Assembly (NCBI GenBank): GCA_000444245.1
Contig: ATSW01050443.1
Span: 1 to 37,278, forward strand
DNA: 37,278 nt
Direction: 5' to 3'
Source: Botryllus schlosseri
Lineage: Eukaryota; Chordata; Ascidiacea; Stolidobranchia; Styelidae
Positions 1-10,559 of the stretch are shown here, piece after piece; within the stretch, counting starts at the first letter, position 1; each line of letters begins with the position of its first letter. Below the pieces are notes generated by a model. The model searched no databases. It worked only from the letters and a program-made list of their open reading frames with translations, and was not told the origin of the DNA. Made by a program: the position numbers and the translations under genes.

Positions 1-59
1 CCAAAATTGATAAAATCCGACCGGATATCCAATCCGGTTCCGGTCCTTTCTCCGTACTA
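1..59. repeat. Right end of a truncated MITE, same family as 4234-4608
   Basis: This 59-base stretch aligns without gaps to 4550-4608 at roughly 85% identity by eye, including the shared word ggatatccaatccgg and the matching terminus (ccgtacta against ccgcacta). The rest of the copy lies left of the window. Confidence 0.7.
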
Positions 60-375
60 GAAGCTATACGAGAATAATCGGATTGCTGGGGTTTTGATTG
101 ACAGCTGCCTCTGACGCTCTCAATTAAGTTGCACAAGTAAATTACACGTTCAGACATCCCCTTGGCAGCGATGTCGCATGCAAGTGTGCGTGTGCCGTGC
201 AGCATGGACATAGGACAATGTACATTAAACAAACATATTTTGCAGTACTGTTAATACGATGTTTTTTTGTTATACAAAGAATATTAAATTCGATTTGGAC
301 GTAAATATAATGAGCGCTGATACGAACTGGGCCCGATTCCATTTTGCCGGTCATCAATTGGATGCTATGCTATAG

Positions 376-764
376 TAGGATTACCACACGTCCTCTTTTA
401 AGAGGATTTGTCCTTTTTTTTACTTTTTTAAAAGTGTCCTCGAAGGTCGCCCAAATGTCCTCTTTTTTTCAGAATTTGTCCTCTTTTGGTTAAATATAGG
501 TTACAATTCGACTGAGATATAGGACATCAGTACTCTAGTAACATTCCGGTAGTTATTTCGGAGTTGAGCCGGAAAGTTGACCTTTTTTTAGTCAACCAAT
601 GGAGAAGTCAACAAAAGTGTTTATCTCTGTACTAACCTATTTTTTAGTCAGCCAACCACAAAGTTGTGAAAAATTCACCAGCATTTTTCCGGATTTTACT
701 CCAGTAAGTCTGAATATTTTGAAAAAGTGACCTTGTTTCAGATTTCCAAAATATTTAAACCCTA
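376..764. mobile_element. hAT-like MITE rich in 'gtcctctttt'
   Basis: The element starts TAGGATTACCACACG and, read from its other end, starts TAGGGTTTAAATATT, so the termini share TAGGRTT. It is flanked by 8-bp near-identical direct repeats, tgctatag (368-375) and tgttatag (765-772), as expected for a hAT target duplication. No coding potential is seen, so it would be non-autonomous. Internally it holds repeated gtcctctttt words. The inverted match is short, so family assignment is tentative. Confidence 0.5.
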
Positions 765-1148
765 TGTTATAGTATACCATACATCTTAGCTATTTAGGTG
801 TAAGCGTTCCCAGAACAGCGGCATAGTCAAAAATCAAGTTCGCGTCGGCAGAAACTTTCAGCAAAAAACTGCTTTCCGTGTTCATTTGCAGATCACGGTG
901 ACGCCAAAAAGTGAAAAACATTCCCCAATGTTGGGCAAGCTTGGCTCGGAGGCAGAAATCGCTGTCACAGCTCTACTAAAAAGCATGATGACTGGTAGCT
1001 GCTTGAACTATTGCGATATCCTTCGCATGAACCCGTAGGCTACCCGTATATAGGGTTCTATATGTATACATTGCTATCAGATTAGCTGTAATAGCAACAA
1101 GTGCACTGTTTAATACTATGCTTAGTGGTCGATGAATCCTAAACCTAC

Positions 1149-1221
1149 CGCTGATTTGAAGTCCATGTAAAGATTCCGCGAGACAAAGCATCAGCAGAAC
1201 AATGCACCATACTTCCTGCAT
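1149..1221 (-). CDS. First coding exon with signal peptide, gene running off the left edge
   Basis: An ATG at 1221 opens MQEVWCIVLLMLCLAESLHG, a textbook signal peptide: a short n-region, a hydrophobic core and a small residue before the likely cleavage site. After four more residues (LQIS) and one base comes a donor, G|GTAGGT at 1148. The 73-nt exon therefore ends in phase 1. Following exons were not identified. A weak acceptor-like ttacag lies at about 1085-1095 on the minus strand, but what follows is not recognisable. The product should be secreted or membrane-anchored; family unknown. Confidence 0.4.
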
Positions 1222-1229
1222 TCTTCGCA

Positions 1230-2438
1230 CCTTGTTGTTGGCATTCAGCAGCGACTATATGATATCAACCACTGAACTGGGAATATTCAACATATGACCT
1301 CGGGATAGAGTTTTCGTAGACGCCGCACATGAAAGATTGAAAGTATGCAAAAGCCATCGATTCTATTCAATTCTCACGCTCGCTGCGTTTGCGACATAGA
1401 CCAAATGAATTTCATTTGTACGCATCGAAGACGTAGGCTTTCAAGCTGAGGGTTGTAGTAAACCATGCTGCGTTCAGACCTCAAAAGACATTGCCCAGTT
1501 ACGTAACGCTGACAAATGACAATTGATATAAATAACCATTTGGCAAAGACATTCAACGAGACAACGTAATTTCTGCATGAAACGCTAGGCTTTGAGTTAA
1601 TAATTCGAACGTTATCTAAAATTTTCCGCCTTGAGATATGATCTTACAATTATTCTCAGTAATATATGTCAAAGCAATACGCAACGAGGAATGTTGGTTC
1701 TGATATATTTTGTCGCATCAGAGCCAACGATGTACCAAACTGTTAATGTAAATTTTCACACTTCGACGTGTAGAGCGTTGCATGTCAGTCGAATTTAAAT
1801 ATTTATTGATTTGCATAAATACGAATATATCCAGCTGCGGATATTCGTCTATAATAGACTATGAATATCACACGCCTTTTATTGCAAGCGATTAACTCAG
1901 CGAATAGCGTTTGTCGGCAGTATACGCTCAATTCGATGCTCGAGGCATGGCGTCAAGTTTATAGAAGCAAATCTCTTCGATCGAAATTTCAAGATTTTCA
2001 GGACTTCGAGTGGTAAACAACGCGCAATGGTTGCGATAACGCCGTCTAGTATATTGCTCACCGTCAATACTAGTAGCATCACTACTCTAGGATAGGTTGG
2101 TCCAACACCGTAGCTGTATCCACACAAAACACTATCCCAAAATAAGTGCACGGCATTTTATTAATGATACCAGGTATATATAATATTCAAAGCTGAACAC
2201 CGGCCAGTGTTTCTAATTAGGATAAATAAACTCTCGCTGTATTTGTTTATGTGTAAACATGTAAAGATATATACTTTTTCGACTAGCGCCGAACAGTATG
2301 TTATGCCAATAGCTCTGTCCCAAAACACAAAATCCATAATAAGGGTAGTGCTTTCGATATCTCCTAGCTTACGCGTTATACACTGAACTATAGTAGTGCT
2401 GATTCAAACCACCAAAAGTATTGAGTTGAGAATCGTCG
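1230..2438. other. Non-coding or unresolved stretch between two minus-strand genes
   Basis: No convincing exon is seen. Hydrophobic minus-strand frames at 1374-1556 and 1897-2151 lack an ATG start or recognisable domain. They could hold small exons of the adjacent genes, but nothing supports this. Confidence 0.4.
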
Positions 2439-3877
2439 TCACTCGAGATCCTTTGACGGGAAGTACATGGCTACAGCGAGACAGTTTCGGAAAGCTTCCT
2501 CGACTAATCGCTTCTCTTTTCCCGACGTCGAGAGAATTAAAAAACACGGATGATCCAGATCCAAATTATGCGACGAGGTGTCACGGGACTGTGGTGCTTT
2601 ACTGGTGTCGTGCGCCGGCGACATTGTCACCAGATCAGCGCCGCTGCTGGATTCTGGAGATATTGATGTTGTTGACTGTATATGTTTGGCATCTGAGGTT
2701 TGTTTTGTTGATATGCTACCGTTTATCTCGTCTGAATTGAGCGGCTTGGTCTGAAATGTGACTACCGTCGTCGCTGGCCGCATACTTTCTGAAGATATTT
2801 CGTCTAAGTGATTGGGTGCTTCAGTAGTTTCCAATGAACTAGGGTTGAATTCCACTAGTTCTATCGACTCCTCCACTATATTATCGGTGACATTCGTCGC
2901 CAACCACATGCTTTCTGAAGATCTTTCCTCTAATCGATTCGGTGCTTCAGTAGTTACAAAAGAAGCAGGGATGGAGTCATGTGATTGTGTCGACTCTTCT
3001 ACGGTATTGTCGTTGACATTCGTTCCAATATACCGCGTGCTCTCTGAAGATATTTCATCCAATCTATTAGGTGATTCAGTAGCTGTTAATAAAATGGGGC
3101 TGAAGTCGTCTGGTTGTGTAGAATCTTCAACGGAATTGCCGTTGACATCCGTTCCAAGAAACCACATGCTTTCTGAAGATATTCCATCCAATCTATTAGG
3201 TGCTTCAGTTGTTACTAAGGAAACAGGGCCGAAGTCGTCTGGTTGTGTCGACTCTTCTACGGTATCGTCGGTGACATGCGGTTCAAGCCACATACTTTCT
3301 GAAGAGATTTCGTCAAATCGATTCGTTGTTGCGGTATTTAGTAATCCGTTGGAGTTCAGACGAGCTGTTGTTGTCACGCTTATCGAATCTGTCACCACAG
3401 TATCATTGTGTTCTGCTTTGAGCGAATTCTTCTCCGAAGATACTGCATAACGCCGATCGGGTGTTTCGCCAGGTGATCTGGTAGAACTGTAGCCGATTGT
3501 TTGTGATACGCCATTTGCGGTTGTATCGTTGTTATAGATCTTTACGTCTGTTGAATCTTGGTTGTATATCGACTGCGCTGTGGTTTGGATCGGTAGATTA
3601 GTTTCAGTCAAATCGCTATCGTAAGTTGGCAAAATGCTTTCGGAGGAGAATTCATTCCCGCGGCCTGGTGACGGAGTAGTTTGTAAACGCAATGATCCAA
3701 AAAGCATGCCCTGTTCCGCCCTGAAGGAATCGGTATCGCTATCGAACACGGGTGCACGTTTGGTAGACATCTCATGAGAAAGATGTGGCGCCGAAGCCGT
3801 AGACTGTTCTATTGGCGTGATTGGATTCTGCTGGCGGAGGAACTGACTGGATGGCATGCCACATCTCCTTATGCTCA
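2439..3877 (-). CDS. Terminal exon: Ser/Thr/Glu-rich mucin-like stalk
   Basis: The acceptor is tgtaattgcag|TG at 3877. An open frame of 478 residues then runs to a TGA at 2441-2439. It begins SIRRCGMPSSQFLRQQN, after which composition turns to Ser, Thr, Glu, Asp and Asn with few hydrophobics. Five repeats carry the cores SSESMW, NVNDNTVEEST and TTEAPNRLDEI. Many Thr/Ser and several N-x-S/T sites suggest heavy glycosylation. The final 35 residues (HPCFLILSTSGKEKRL onward) differ in style and hold no membrane helix, so the exon may be truly terminal or may use an unseen internal donor. Confidence 0.65.
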
Positions 3878-6800
3878 CTGCAATTACATATGTATGAACG
3901 ATTTACGATGAATCGAAAATATAGTAGATCGATTACGTTATGCTATCTTTGATAGGACATTTTAATCTCAACACTTCATATTCCCATAATATTAGTGCAA
4001 TAACTATACAGTGTGTGTATGTATCTATATCTTGTCATGCAGTATTAAAATCTAAATAGCAATATAATGTAGCTGCTAAGAGGACAAAGTATGCTTAACA
4101 ACATTCTGTAGACTGTGTGGGCTGCGTGTCCTCTGCCCAACCTAAGGTATAGTCTCAATATTGGCAAAGAGAATTTAGCCTCAACTATCAAAGCTGCAAT
4201 TACGTAAAAGTTCGTGATTATCGCTATGAGGTATAGTAGGGCGGAGCGGATCGACAAATTCTCTGGTCCGGCTCCGGCCGCATCAGGAAAAGTACTGATC
4301 CGGTTCCGGCCAAAAATGAAAAAGTCAGGCCAGAAATCCGGCCCTACTCGGTACGGAGGTTCCGTGAATTGATAAATATGCCTCGTTTATGTTCACACTG
4401 GCTTGGTGGTGATTTACGTGTGGTTCGTTGGTAGTTATATAGTTATAAAAGTCATGCTTATCCATAAAGATTCTGGCCGGATCAAAAAAGTAGTGATCCG
4501 GCTCCGGCCGTAACAGAAAAAGTACTGATCCGGCTCCGATCCGGTCCGGTCAAAATTGTAAAAATCCGGCCGGATATCCAATCCGGCTCCGGTCCATGAT
4601 CCGCACTATGAGGTAGATATACAAATGTCCACCCAAGTAGTTTATTGATGGAGATGAAAGTCAAGTAACTTCATATGTTGAGACGTGCATATAAGAAATC
4701 ATATTCCAATTTTTTTGCGATTCAAACTTGGAAATGTTGAGAACATCTTTTCTACGCTAATGGGTACCTTGTGACAGTATATACGGTGTACCCGTGAAGG
4801 GAAAACGCAGTACCTTTCCATGCAATGAAAAGAATTCCCTACACTTGGTTACTTCACGCAGTCCACTTTCCCGGAACCAAACCGGAAACATCTAACAGTT
4901 GTATTCTAAATACATTGTATTTTAGCCTATACGTGCCAGAAAGTCAGTGGAACGTCTGCTGGTAGCGTCTTTAATATTATGTTATTCAAAAGCTGTACGT
5001 ATGAAATTGTAATAACGTGCAACGGCTGAATATTAGTTGGTCTATTTATGACACCTATTTAAACTTTCGAATCCGGTCAACTGGATTACAGTAATTAATA
5101 TCATACCGCGGTCTATAATAATATAGGTATCTAAATATGATACGATTGTGCTTACCAATGTTCCTGTCATAATGCCGTGAACTGTAGAAACTCATAGAAT
5201 TTCTTCTAGAAATGCTGACTTGCCCATACTGCTCCGTAGAGCTCACACCAAGCACCAGATCGAATCGCAGAATGCTACCACTTTCGGGATCCACATAATA
5301 GATGCGCCCATGATAGGACAGTATGCTGTTTAATTTGGATCGATTGAAAATAGTAGTGAGTTTTCCGACCTGAGCATTTAAATTTGATCATGCATGTTAT
5401 GTTCTTCTTACTCAGATATGATTGTTCCAGTTTTGAACTCCGGGTTAGTTTCGTAATCGAGATGGACTGGAGGAGCGTGATTCGTCAAAGTTTCCATCAA
5501 ATCCAAGGGCATCATGTACAGCATTCTACCGGTCTCGCTCATAACGTTCAACATGTACACTGAATAGAAAAGCGATCAAATCCCAACAAGCCAAACAGCA
5601 TAGACTGTCGTGCAGGAGTGCTCAACCTGCGGCCGCGAAATAAAATTCTGTAATTCAAATTTACCCTATAGTTGGCGGCCAAGCTGGGATACGGAAAAAC
5701 AACGAAACCGCAGTTGAGTTTCATCATGCCTTGCGAAAATTTCACACGCAAGATTCTGATTGCAGTACGTTTCAGCCGTTAAATAGATACCTGTAGTATT
5801 GTGAATATAAGTGCGCCTTAGCCACGATTGCCTTCAGTATTTATGAATGGAATATTGGGCTGTTCGCAGTGTTTATACGACGTTCAGAGTCTCTTATCAA
5901 CAAAGTGAATTGATTCACATTCTTCGGCGCCATTTTGAATAATCCTGTATGGACCAGTTTTTGTAGTCTTAATTTGCGTTATTTGATGAGATAGAAGTTG
6001 TCAGTTGGGGACAATGTTCTTCTCTCGCGAAAGGCCTTTATGTACGTGGTGGTCGCAGCCCTAATTCCGTTCTATACTATATTCAAATATGCTAAGATAT
6101 TCACAAGAAACCAGCTGAGAGACGACAAGAGATGTCTGATGGGTTGCCAAATCTTCGGTAGTCATATACATAGATATAAGGCTCCCTGATATATGATTTG
6201 GATGCGTTCAGTGGCCGCCTTTACAGTGGTTCAATGGATGGCGACCGTACGCTGCAATAGTATTCGAAATGCGACCACGAATATACCAAAGCGTGCCCGC
6301 GACTGCTGTAGACCAGAAATGTGCAACATTTCTGAGAGCGGGCCAGTTATAGATAACGGGTTGATACCGCTGGCTGCGCATACTTTCTAGTATAGTAGTA
6401 GCACGGCCCATCATCTCACGACGACGAGACACTAAGCTGGGATATCGGACTATATACATAACAATAATTCATAATTGGAGTTCATACGCGCGAAATGGGA
6501 AAAGATTCCAGGCCATCGTATATATTTCTTCAGAAACGTTCATGTTCAAAGTTAGTAGGCCTATATATACATATTTTAGTGATTAATCTTTTCGTTCCGT
6601 TCTAGTTAACTAACTTAGCTAACATATACCAGTCAATCAGCTAAATTGGATAGCGGACTGCACAAATGGGGCTGCAAATGTGGGCTTTAGGTTGCACACC
6701 CCTGCTGTAGAGAGCGTATATGACGTAGATCTGAAGAATTATTACTTTCGTAATCCACCGCAAGTGCATAAAGTGTTGTTTTCGTCTCTAATACCATCTG

Positions 6801-7640
6801 CATGCTCGACCCGTCCGAGTGCATTCGCCATACCTCTCCCTTTTGAGAACTAGATGCATTTGTCTGCGTCCAGTAAACCTGGCTGCGACGGAAGGATATT
6901 CTCAAATGATATACCAAAACATTAGTCTCTCATGACAAAATGGGTCCGAGCTGTCCATCAATTAGCTTTTGTGCTTGTCGAAATTTGCAGTAATAAAATA
7001 ATAATTACCATTTCGAACGAAGAATGTAAGTAATTCTGCTTACAAACGAAGTATAAATTCAATTTCATATCGGACTCTTACCTGCGTTTGAAATCCAAGG
7101 TAATGCTGAGTATTTTGCTCTGTGGAGTTGGAGCCGAAAGAAGCGTTTGATAAGACCTTCCTTTCATGTCCCATTTATATAAACCGGTGTCGGTATTCCA
7201 GAATAAGTTTCCCCCGCACGGATCAATCTCCATATGCGTGACTATATGACAATCATGTTTCAATAAGCGATGAGTATAAGTTTCAAATTTATCCGTTAAA
7301 ACAATTATGTCCGAAACTTTCACTTGTCCATACCACAAATCAAAAGAATGTACAGTGTAATGTTCAATGTTTTCCGCTATGAGCGTGCAACGATATTGTA
7401 AAATACGTTCGCTATAAGTTCACCCTTTGAAACGAGCATCGTTAGACTCGCTGAACATATCTTCTGTCGTTATCCTCGAATTTTGTTAGGCAGCAATTTG
7501 TTGGTACGGATGGTTTTACTTCTTAAAAGTGAGCTAGTAACAGTATACACCACAACAAACTTTTTGGCACCGTATATGCCCCCTGGACCCAGTGCCCATA
7601 TTATGCTCGCTATCGACATTCTCTCCGCAGCCACTTCGCG
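2439..7640 (-). CDS. YWTD/LDLR class-B-like protein with mucin-like repeat tail (multi-exon)
   Basis: This is a minus-strand gene assembled from about eight exons: about 7640-7520, 7322-7082, 6882-6746, 6373-6251, 5790-about 5666, 5559-5412, 5325-5156 and 3877-2439. The first exons carry blades resembling the LDL-receptor class B (YWTD) beta-propeller: FWNTDTGLYKWDMKG, VYWTQTNASS followed by GEVWRMHSDGSS and ALAVDYE, and IYYVDPESGSILRFD. An exon with three cysteines (YCNQNLACEIF) looks like part of an EGF module. The last exon is a Ser/Thr/Glu-rich stalk of five tandem repeats ending in a stop. YWTD propellers act extracellularly as ligand-binding modules, so a secreted or cell-surface protein is inferred. 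No transmembrane helix was found. Splice phases agree at 7520/7322, 7082/6882, 6746/6373, 6251/5790, 5412/5325 and 5156/3877, but not at 5790/5559. The 5' start is not identified, and no named family is claimed. Confidence 0.55.
2780..3330 (-). repeat. Tandem coding repeat, five units of 126-129 bp
   Basis: The plus-strand word tttctgaag (or tctctgaag) recurs at 2786, 2912, 3041, 3170 and 3296, giving spacings of 126, 129, 129 and 126, all multiples of three. Each unit encodes 42-43 residues of the pattern SSESMW...NVNDNTVEEST...TTEAPNRLDEI. Unit lengths that preserve frame show selection for coding. Confidence 0.85.
4234..4608. mobile_element. hAT-like MITE with CCGG-rich inverted ends
   Basis: A direct repeat tatgaggta flanks the element (4225-4233 and 4607-4615; 8 bp atgaggta in the hAT sense). 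The ends carry inverted copies of gcgga...gtccggctccgg. Inside are several gatccggctccgg words in both orientations. There is no coding potential. Another copy is cut by the left window edge. It lies in the intron between exons 5156 and 3877 of the YWTD-like gene. Confidence 0.7.
5156..5325 (-). CDS. YWTD-like gene exon with YYVDPESG blade
   Basis: The exon reads ILSYHGRIYYVDPESG then SILRFDLVLG, a blade of YWTD type with VD in place of TD. The donor is G|GTAAGC at 5155. Two acceptors are possible. Using 5369 (ctcag|GTC) gives a longer frame but breaks phase with the upstream exon. Using 5325 (aaacag|C) restores phase, so 5325 is preferred. The 3' phase matches the big terminal exon. Confidence 0.6.
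5412..5559 (-). CDS. YWTD-like gene exon (SETGRMLYMMPLD)
   Basis: The acceptor is strong, ttctattcag|TG, and the donor is GA|GTAAGA at 5411. The 148-nt frame reads NVMSETGRMLYMMPLDLM and then a stretch with PPVHLDYETNPEFKTG. It fits a propeller blade strand pair but has no diagnostic motif. Confidence 0.55.
5666..5790 (-). CDS. Cysteine-bearing exon, EGF-like fragment; 3' border unresolved
   Basis: The acceptor is actacag|GT at 5790, phase-matched to exon 6251. The frame gives IYLTAETYCNQNLACEIF and then QLRFRCFSVSQLG, with three cysteines. A good donor (AGG|GTAAAT, 5664) exists, but in this frame a TAG directly precedes it. Either an earlier weak donor is used, or the sequence carries an error or lesion here. 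Confidence 0.4.
6251..6373 (-). CDS. YWTD-like gene exon
   Basis: The acceptor is tgcgcag|CC and the donor C|GTACGG. The 123-nt frame is phase-consistent on both sides and reads SGINPLSITGPLSEMLHISG then RFGIFVVAFRILLQ. It continues the blade begun in the previous exon (ALAVDYE). Apart from phase, support is modest. Confidence 0.5.
6746..6882 (-). CDS. YWTD-like gene exon (VYWTQ...GEVWRMHSDGSS)
   Basis: This is the best class-B blade in the gene: QVYWTQTNASSSQKGEVWRM is followed by HSDGSSMQMVLE and LYALAVDYE. It matches the family layout of YWTD, then 'I.R..LDGS....V', then 'GLAVD'. The acceptor is cgtcgcag|C and the donor A|GTAATA. Phase agrees with both neighbours. Confidence 0.65.
7082..7322 (-). 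CDS. YWTD-like gene exon (NLFWNTDTGLYKWDMKG)
   Basis: The 241-nt exon ends at a good donor (AG|GTAAGA). It reads THMEIDPCGGNLFWNTDTG, LYKWDMKGRSYQTLL and ILSITLDFKR. These match the class-B blade pattern 'ID..gg.LfW.Dt..l...d..G....L...l....i..lDf..r'. The acceptor at 7322 (gacaag|TG) has a weak pyrimidine tract and is the less certain border. Confidence 0.65.
7520..7640 (-). CDS. Possible upstream exon of the YWTD-like gene
   Basis: The frame SIASIIWALGPGGIYGAKKF then VVVYTVTSSLLR ends at A|GTAAAA (7519), in phase with the 7322 acceptor. The 5' border and any start codon are unclear; the frame stays open to about 7688. No signal peptide is evident. Confidence 0.3.
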
Positions 7641-7699
7641 AGGATGTCGAGTATATACGGCATCATGCAGTAACGAATTAATCGACAAACGATTAGATT

Positions 7700-10180
7700 A
7701 CATTTTTCATATAATTAATTAGACGACAATGATATTATTTTTCAACTAAGCGATATCCACCGCCGAGGCCGACACGTAATTACATTATAAATTTCATCAC
7801 AAATCATCGCCTATTATACGTTAAGTCTCCGAGTTAATTATTCAATAGGACCGTATAATATGACATGTAGTACTTCGCGTAGGCCCATGGTATGAGGCCC
7901 TGACGTTTGTCTCAATGTCGAGAACTGCAACAATATGATGTGGAAAAACTTGAAGTCATTTATGTCTTACCCTTTTCTTCAAATGGCACACTATTGAGTC
8001 CATAAATTATTGAGTTCGTCTTTGAGCTTTGGTATGCCATCTGACCAGTGGCCGGATGCAAACACATCGCCTCTGCGTCTTCGTAAACTTTCGTTGCAGT
8101 CATAAAATGAAGGAAATAGTAACCTCAGAGTGAGGGAAGGGGTGCAATTTGCAGAGATGCGGAATAGCCATATGCAGAGGTAACAGTTCAGCAACGGAGT
8201 ATATAGTATACCTTCACTTTTCGGAGTGCTCAAGTAGGTTTCGTCTACTTGCTCCACCCAAGTAGTTTGCTTTTAGACTACTCCCACTGGTAGTTCTCCA
8301 GCAAAACTAGGCTATTTATATTACGCCATTTAAATTTGCGTCATTTGCGGAGGACCGCGTGAAATAGCTCCTGTATCGCGATAACTGCTGTATTTACTTT
8401 CAAGATTGCACAAATTCGTAGCGTCATTAGTACCTTTTCGAAAAAACAAACATCTTGCAACTTGAAAAGTAGTGACCACCGTGTAAATGCTGTAGGTATA
8501 CCATCTCCCGACCAAATCTACTTTCTGTAACTACCTACCTCAGCACTTGTCGGAACTTTAATTTTATACTACCACTTGAAGCAGTTTTGACATGTCTTGG
8601 AAATCGATGCTGCTACTTTGTAATTGACAAGGAGATCACGGCGTGACTTCTACTCCTATTTGAGTGGCAACGCCGATTACTTTGACCACCTCTGGTTAGA
8701 ACGTTGTCATTAAATTACGAAGGCGTGGTGATAAACTGTAGTGTTGTTGGTAACGCCACATAGTAATTATACACCGCGACCCACATATAGACGAATGCAA
8801 GCCCAACTTAATTGACGACAGGCTCTCAGACGGAAAACCTCCTACTCACTTTGACCGGTCAAAACATTCGTGGTCACTCCATCTGCGCTTTCTTGCAACC
8901 CTACTTGTACTCCCAATTTTCTAACCTTGTCATGTACCATGATATAATCATCGTTTAAGAAGTCTGTAATTGAGAAATGTAGGGTAGCTCATCAGTTGAG
9001 TAAAATCCCCTGGAATGTGCGACATCACTTACCAGTTAGCACCGCTTGTTGCTGCTGTGATGTGAATGGTAAGTAAACCAGACTGATGCTACAAAGTAAT
9101 ACCTCTGGTGGACGCATTATGCATGCACTTTCAGACCGGTGATGAAAAAGCGCCTATCCTCCAGCTGTCACGAACCACTGGTCCTGCGTCTATATAATAT
9201 TCATCTATTGTTATGAGTCTTTATATGCATCAAAATGTATTTGGTATAGTAAACATCGTGTTACGATAGCAAAATTGCGTAAATTCATTCCAAGGTAAAG
9301 CATCGTCTAATTTAATATAATCATATTATGACCTCCAACTGGCCCTGTCGTAGCTTCAATGACTAAACGATTGCTGATTGATATTGACATTACGCAATAC
9401 TAGACAACTCAGTATTAGAAACAGCAACTGCATGTATGTAACGCATTCGAATAGAGATATATGGTGCCTTCGGTGTTAATAAATAAATTATTATAGATAA
9501 GGGATGGAACTGAAATAGACTTTACTAAGTTCTAGCCTCTGGCGAATAATAATCAGTTAATTTATCGTTTTTGTGGATGACGGTTTATCGTTTATGCGGA
9601 TGATAAGGAATTTCAAGATTGTTCTTGTAATACCGGTAATCACGAAATGTGTGTACGAAGGGCGTCAGTCAAATTATGCAACAAATATCCTTGGAATATG
9701 ACCAGACCATATGCATACAAACCTGCATTTATTGCGGAGACAGACGTATGTAATTGTGTAATGCGTATAGCCTATATTTACAGCTTTAATATCGTTTGAA
9801 AGATTGATACCGATAAGTTCAGTATCATGGAGAAGAGAACGCTGTCAGGGATTCCACATCAGTAACAATTGGGACGACACCCCTGGCTACGCCAGGAACG
9901 ATTTAAACGTCGTTTAAAGCAGGAATGTCAAACGCATCAATGGCGAGTGAACGAAACAAATACGTTCCATAATCAGTACATATCGATCAAAAGCAGGGAT
10001 TTAAGAAATACCAACGTGAATATATAATCTTTCGAAACAGTAAATGTCGAACCGCCCCGTTCAACCACAATTTAACGATCCGACGGCAATGTTGCGTTTC
10101 ACTCTATATATATATATATCGACTTTTCAATTAGATAAAATAAAAAAGGGCAAAAGGAAACAGGAGACAAAAAGAACATC
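7700..10180. other. Intergenic stretch with old repeats
   Basis: No exon is recognised. 8206-8290 holds CAAGTAG-type repeat words (ctcaagtaggtttcg, cccaagtagtttgc), and 8500-9100 contains degenerate stretches of the same style (ctacttt, gacttctactcc). Confidence 0.4.
10103..10120. repeat. (TA)n microsatellite
   Basis: A short run of alternating t and a, visible directly. Confidence 0.7.
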
Positions 10181-10187
10181 GAGATAA

Positions 10188-10331
10188 TCAGTTTTGGGCT
10201 CGTGTTAAGCGTCTCCAACGTGGGCGGTCGTGGGCGTCTTCAAGCGACAGCCCGCGTTGCGCTAGATCAGTCTCCATTGTCGAGCGCCATGTTCTCCGAT
10301 TCCATGTTCTCCGTTGCACTCTAGTCGCCAT
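10188..10331 (-). mobile_element. LINE-type non-LTR retrotransposon 3' coding fragment
   Basis: A minus-strand frame ends in ETDLAQRGLSLEDAHD, then RPRWRRLTRAQN and a stop. This matches the C-terminal tail common to many LINE reverse-transcriptase proteins ('W...v..Dl...gl....A.DR..WR'). Only the tail is recognisable and the upstream frame is unrelated, so this is a 5'-truncated, decayed copy. The clade is not determined. Confidence 0.55.
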
Positions 10332-10559
10332 GGACACCGAAATCCAAGAAAGTACAAAAGCACACCTGCACCTGCCTGCACACTCAGATTTCATGAACCG
10401 AAAGTCATTCAGAGAAACGGGGACGGCGATGCTAAACCGTTGTATGCAAATTACAGCACTAATTGAAAATGTAATCGTAGTGGGCCACGCTCTCATTCAT
10501 AGAATTAGCAACTTTTTATATAGCCTAGTTCTCAAATAATACAATACAAATAGGCCTGT

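Noticed and set aside
1374-1556. Minus-strand frame that reads like a signal peptide (NVFAKWLFISIVICQRY)
   Set aside because: It has no ATG in frame at its start and no supporting splice sites.
4045-4257. Hydrophobic minus-strand frame as a membrane exon of the YWTD-like gene
   Set aside because: It overlaps a transposon end, and exon 5156 already joins in phase to 3877 without it.
8530-8546. let-7-like word on the minus strand (tgaggtaggtagtt)
   Set aside because: It has one base too many against let-7, no evident hairpin arm, and lies in degenerate repeat sequence rich in similar words.
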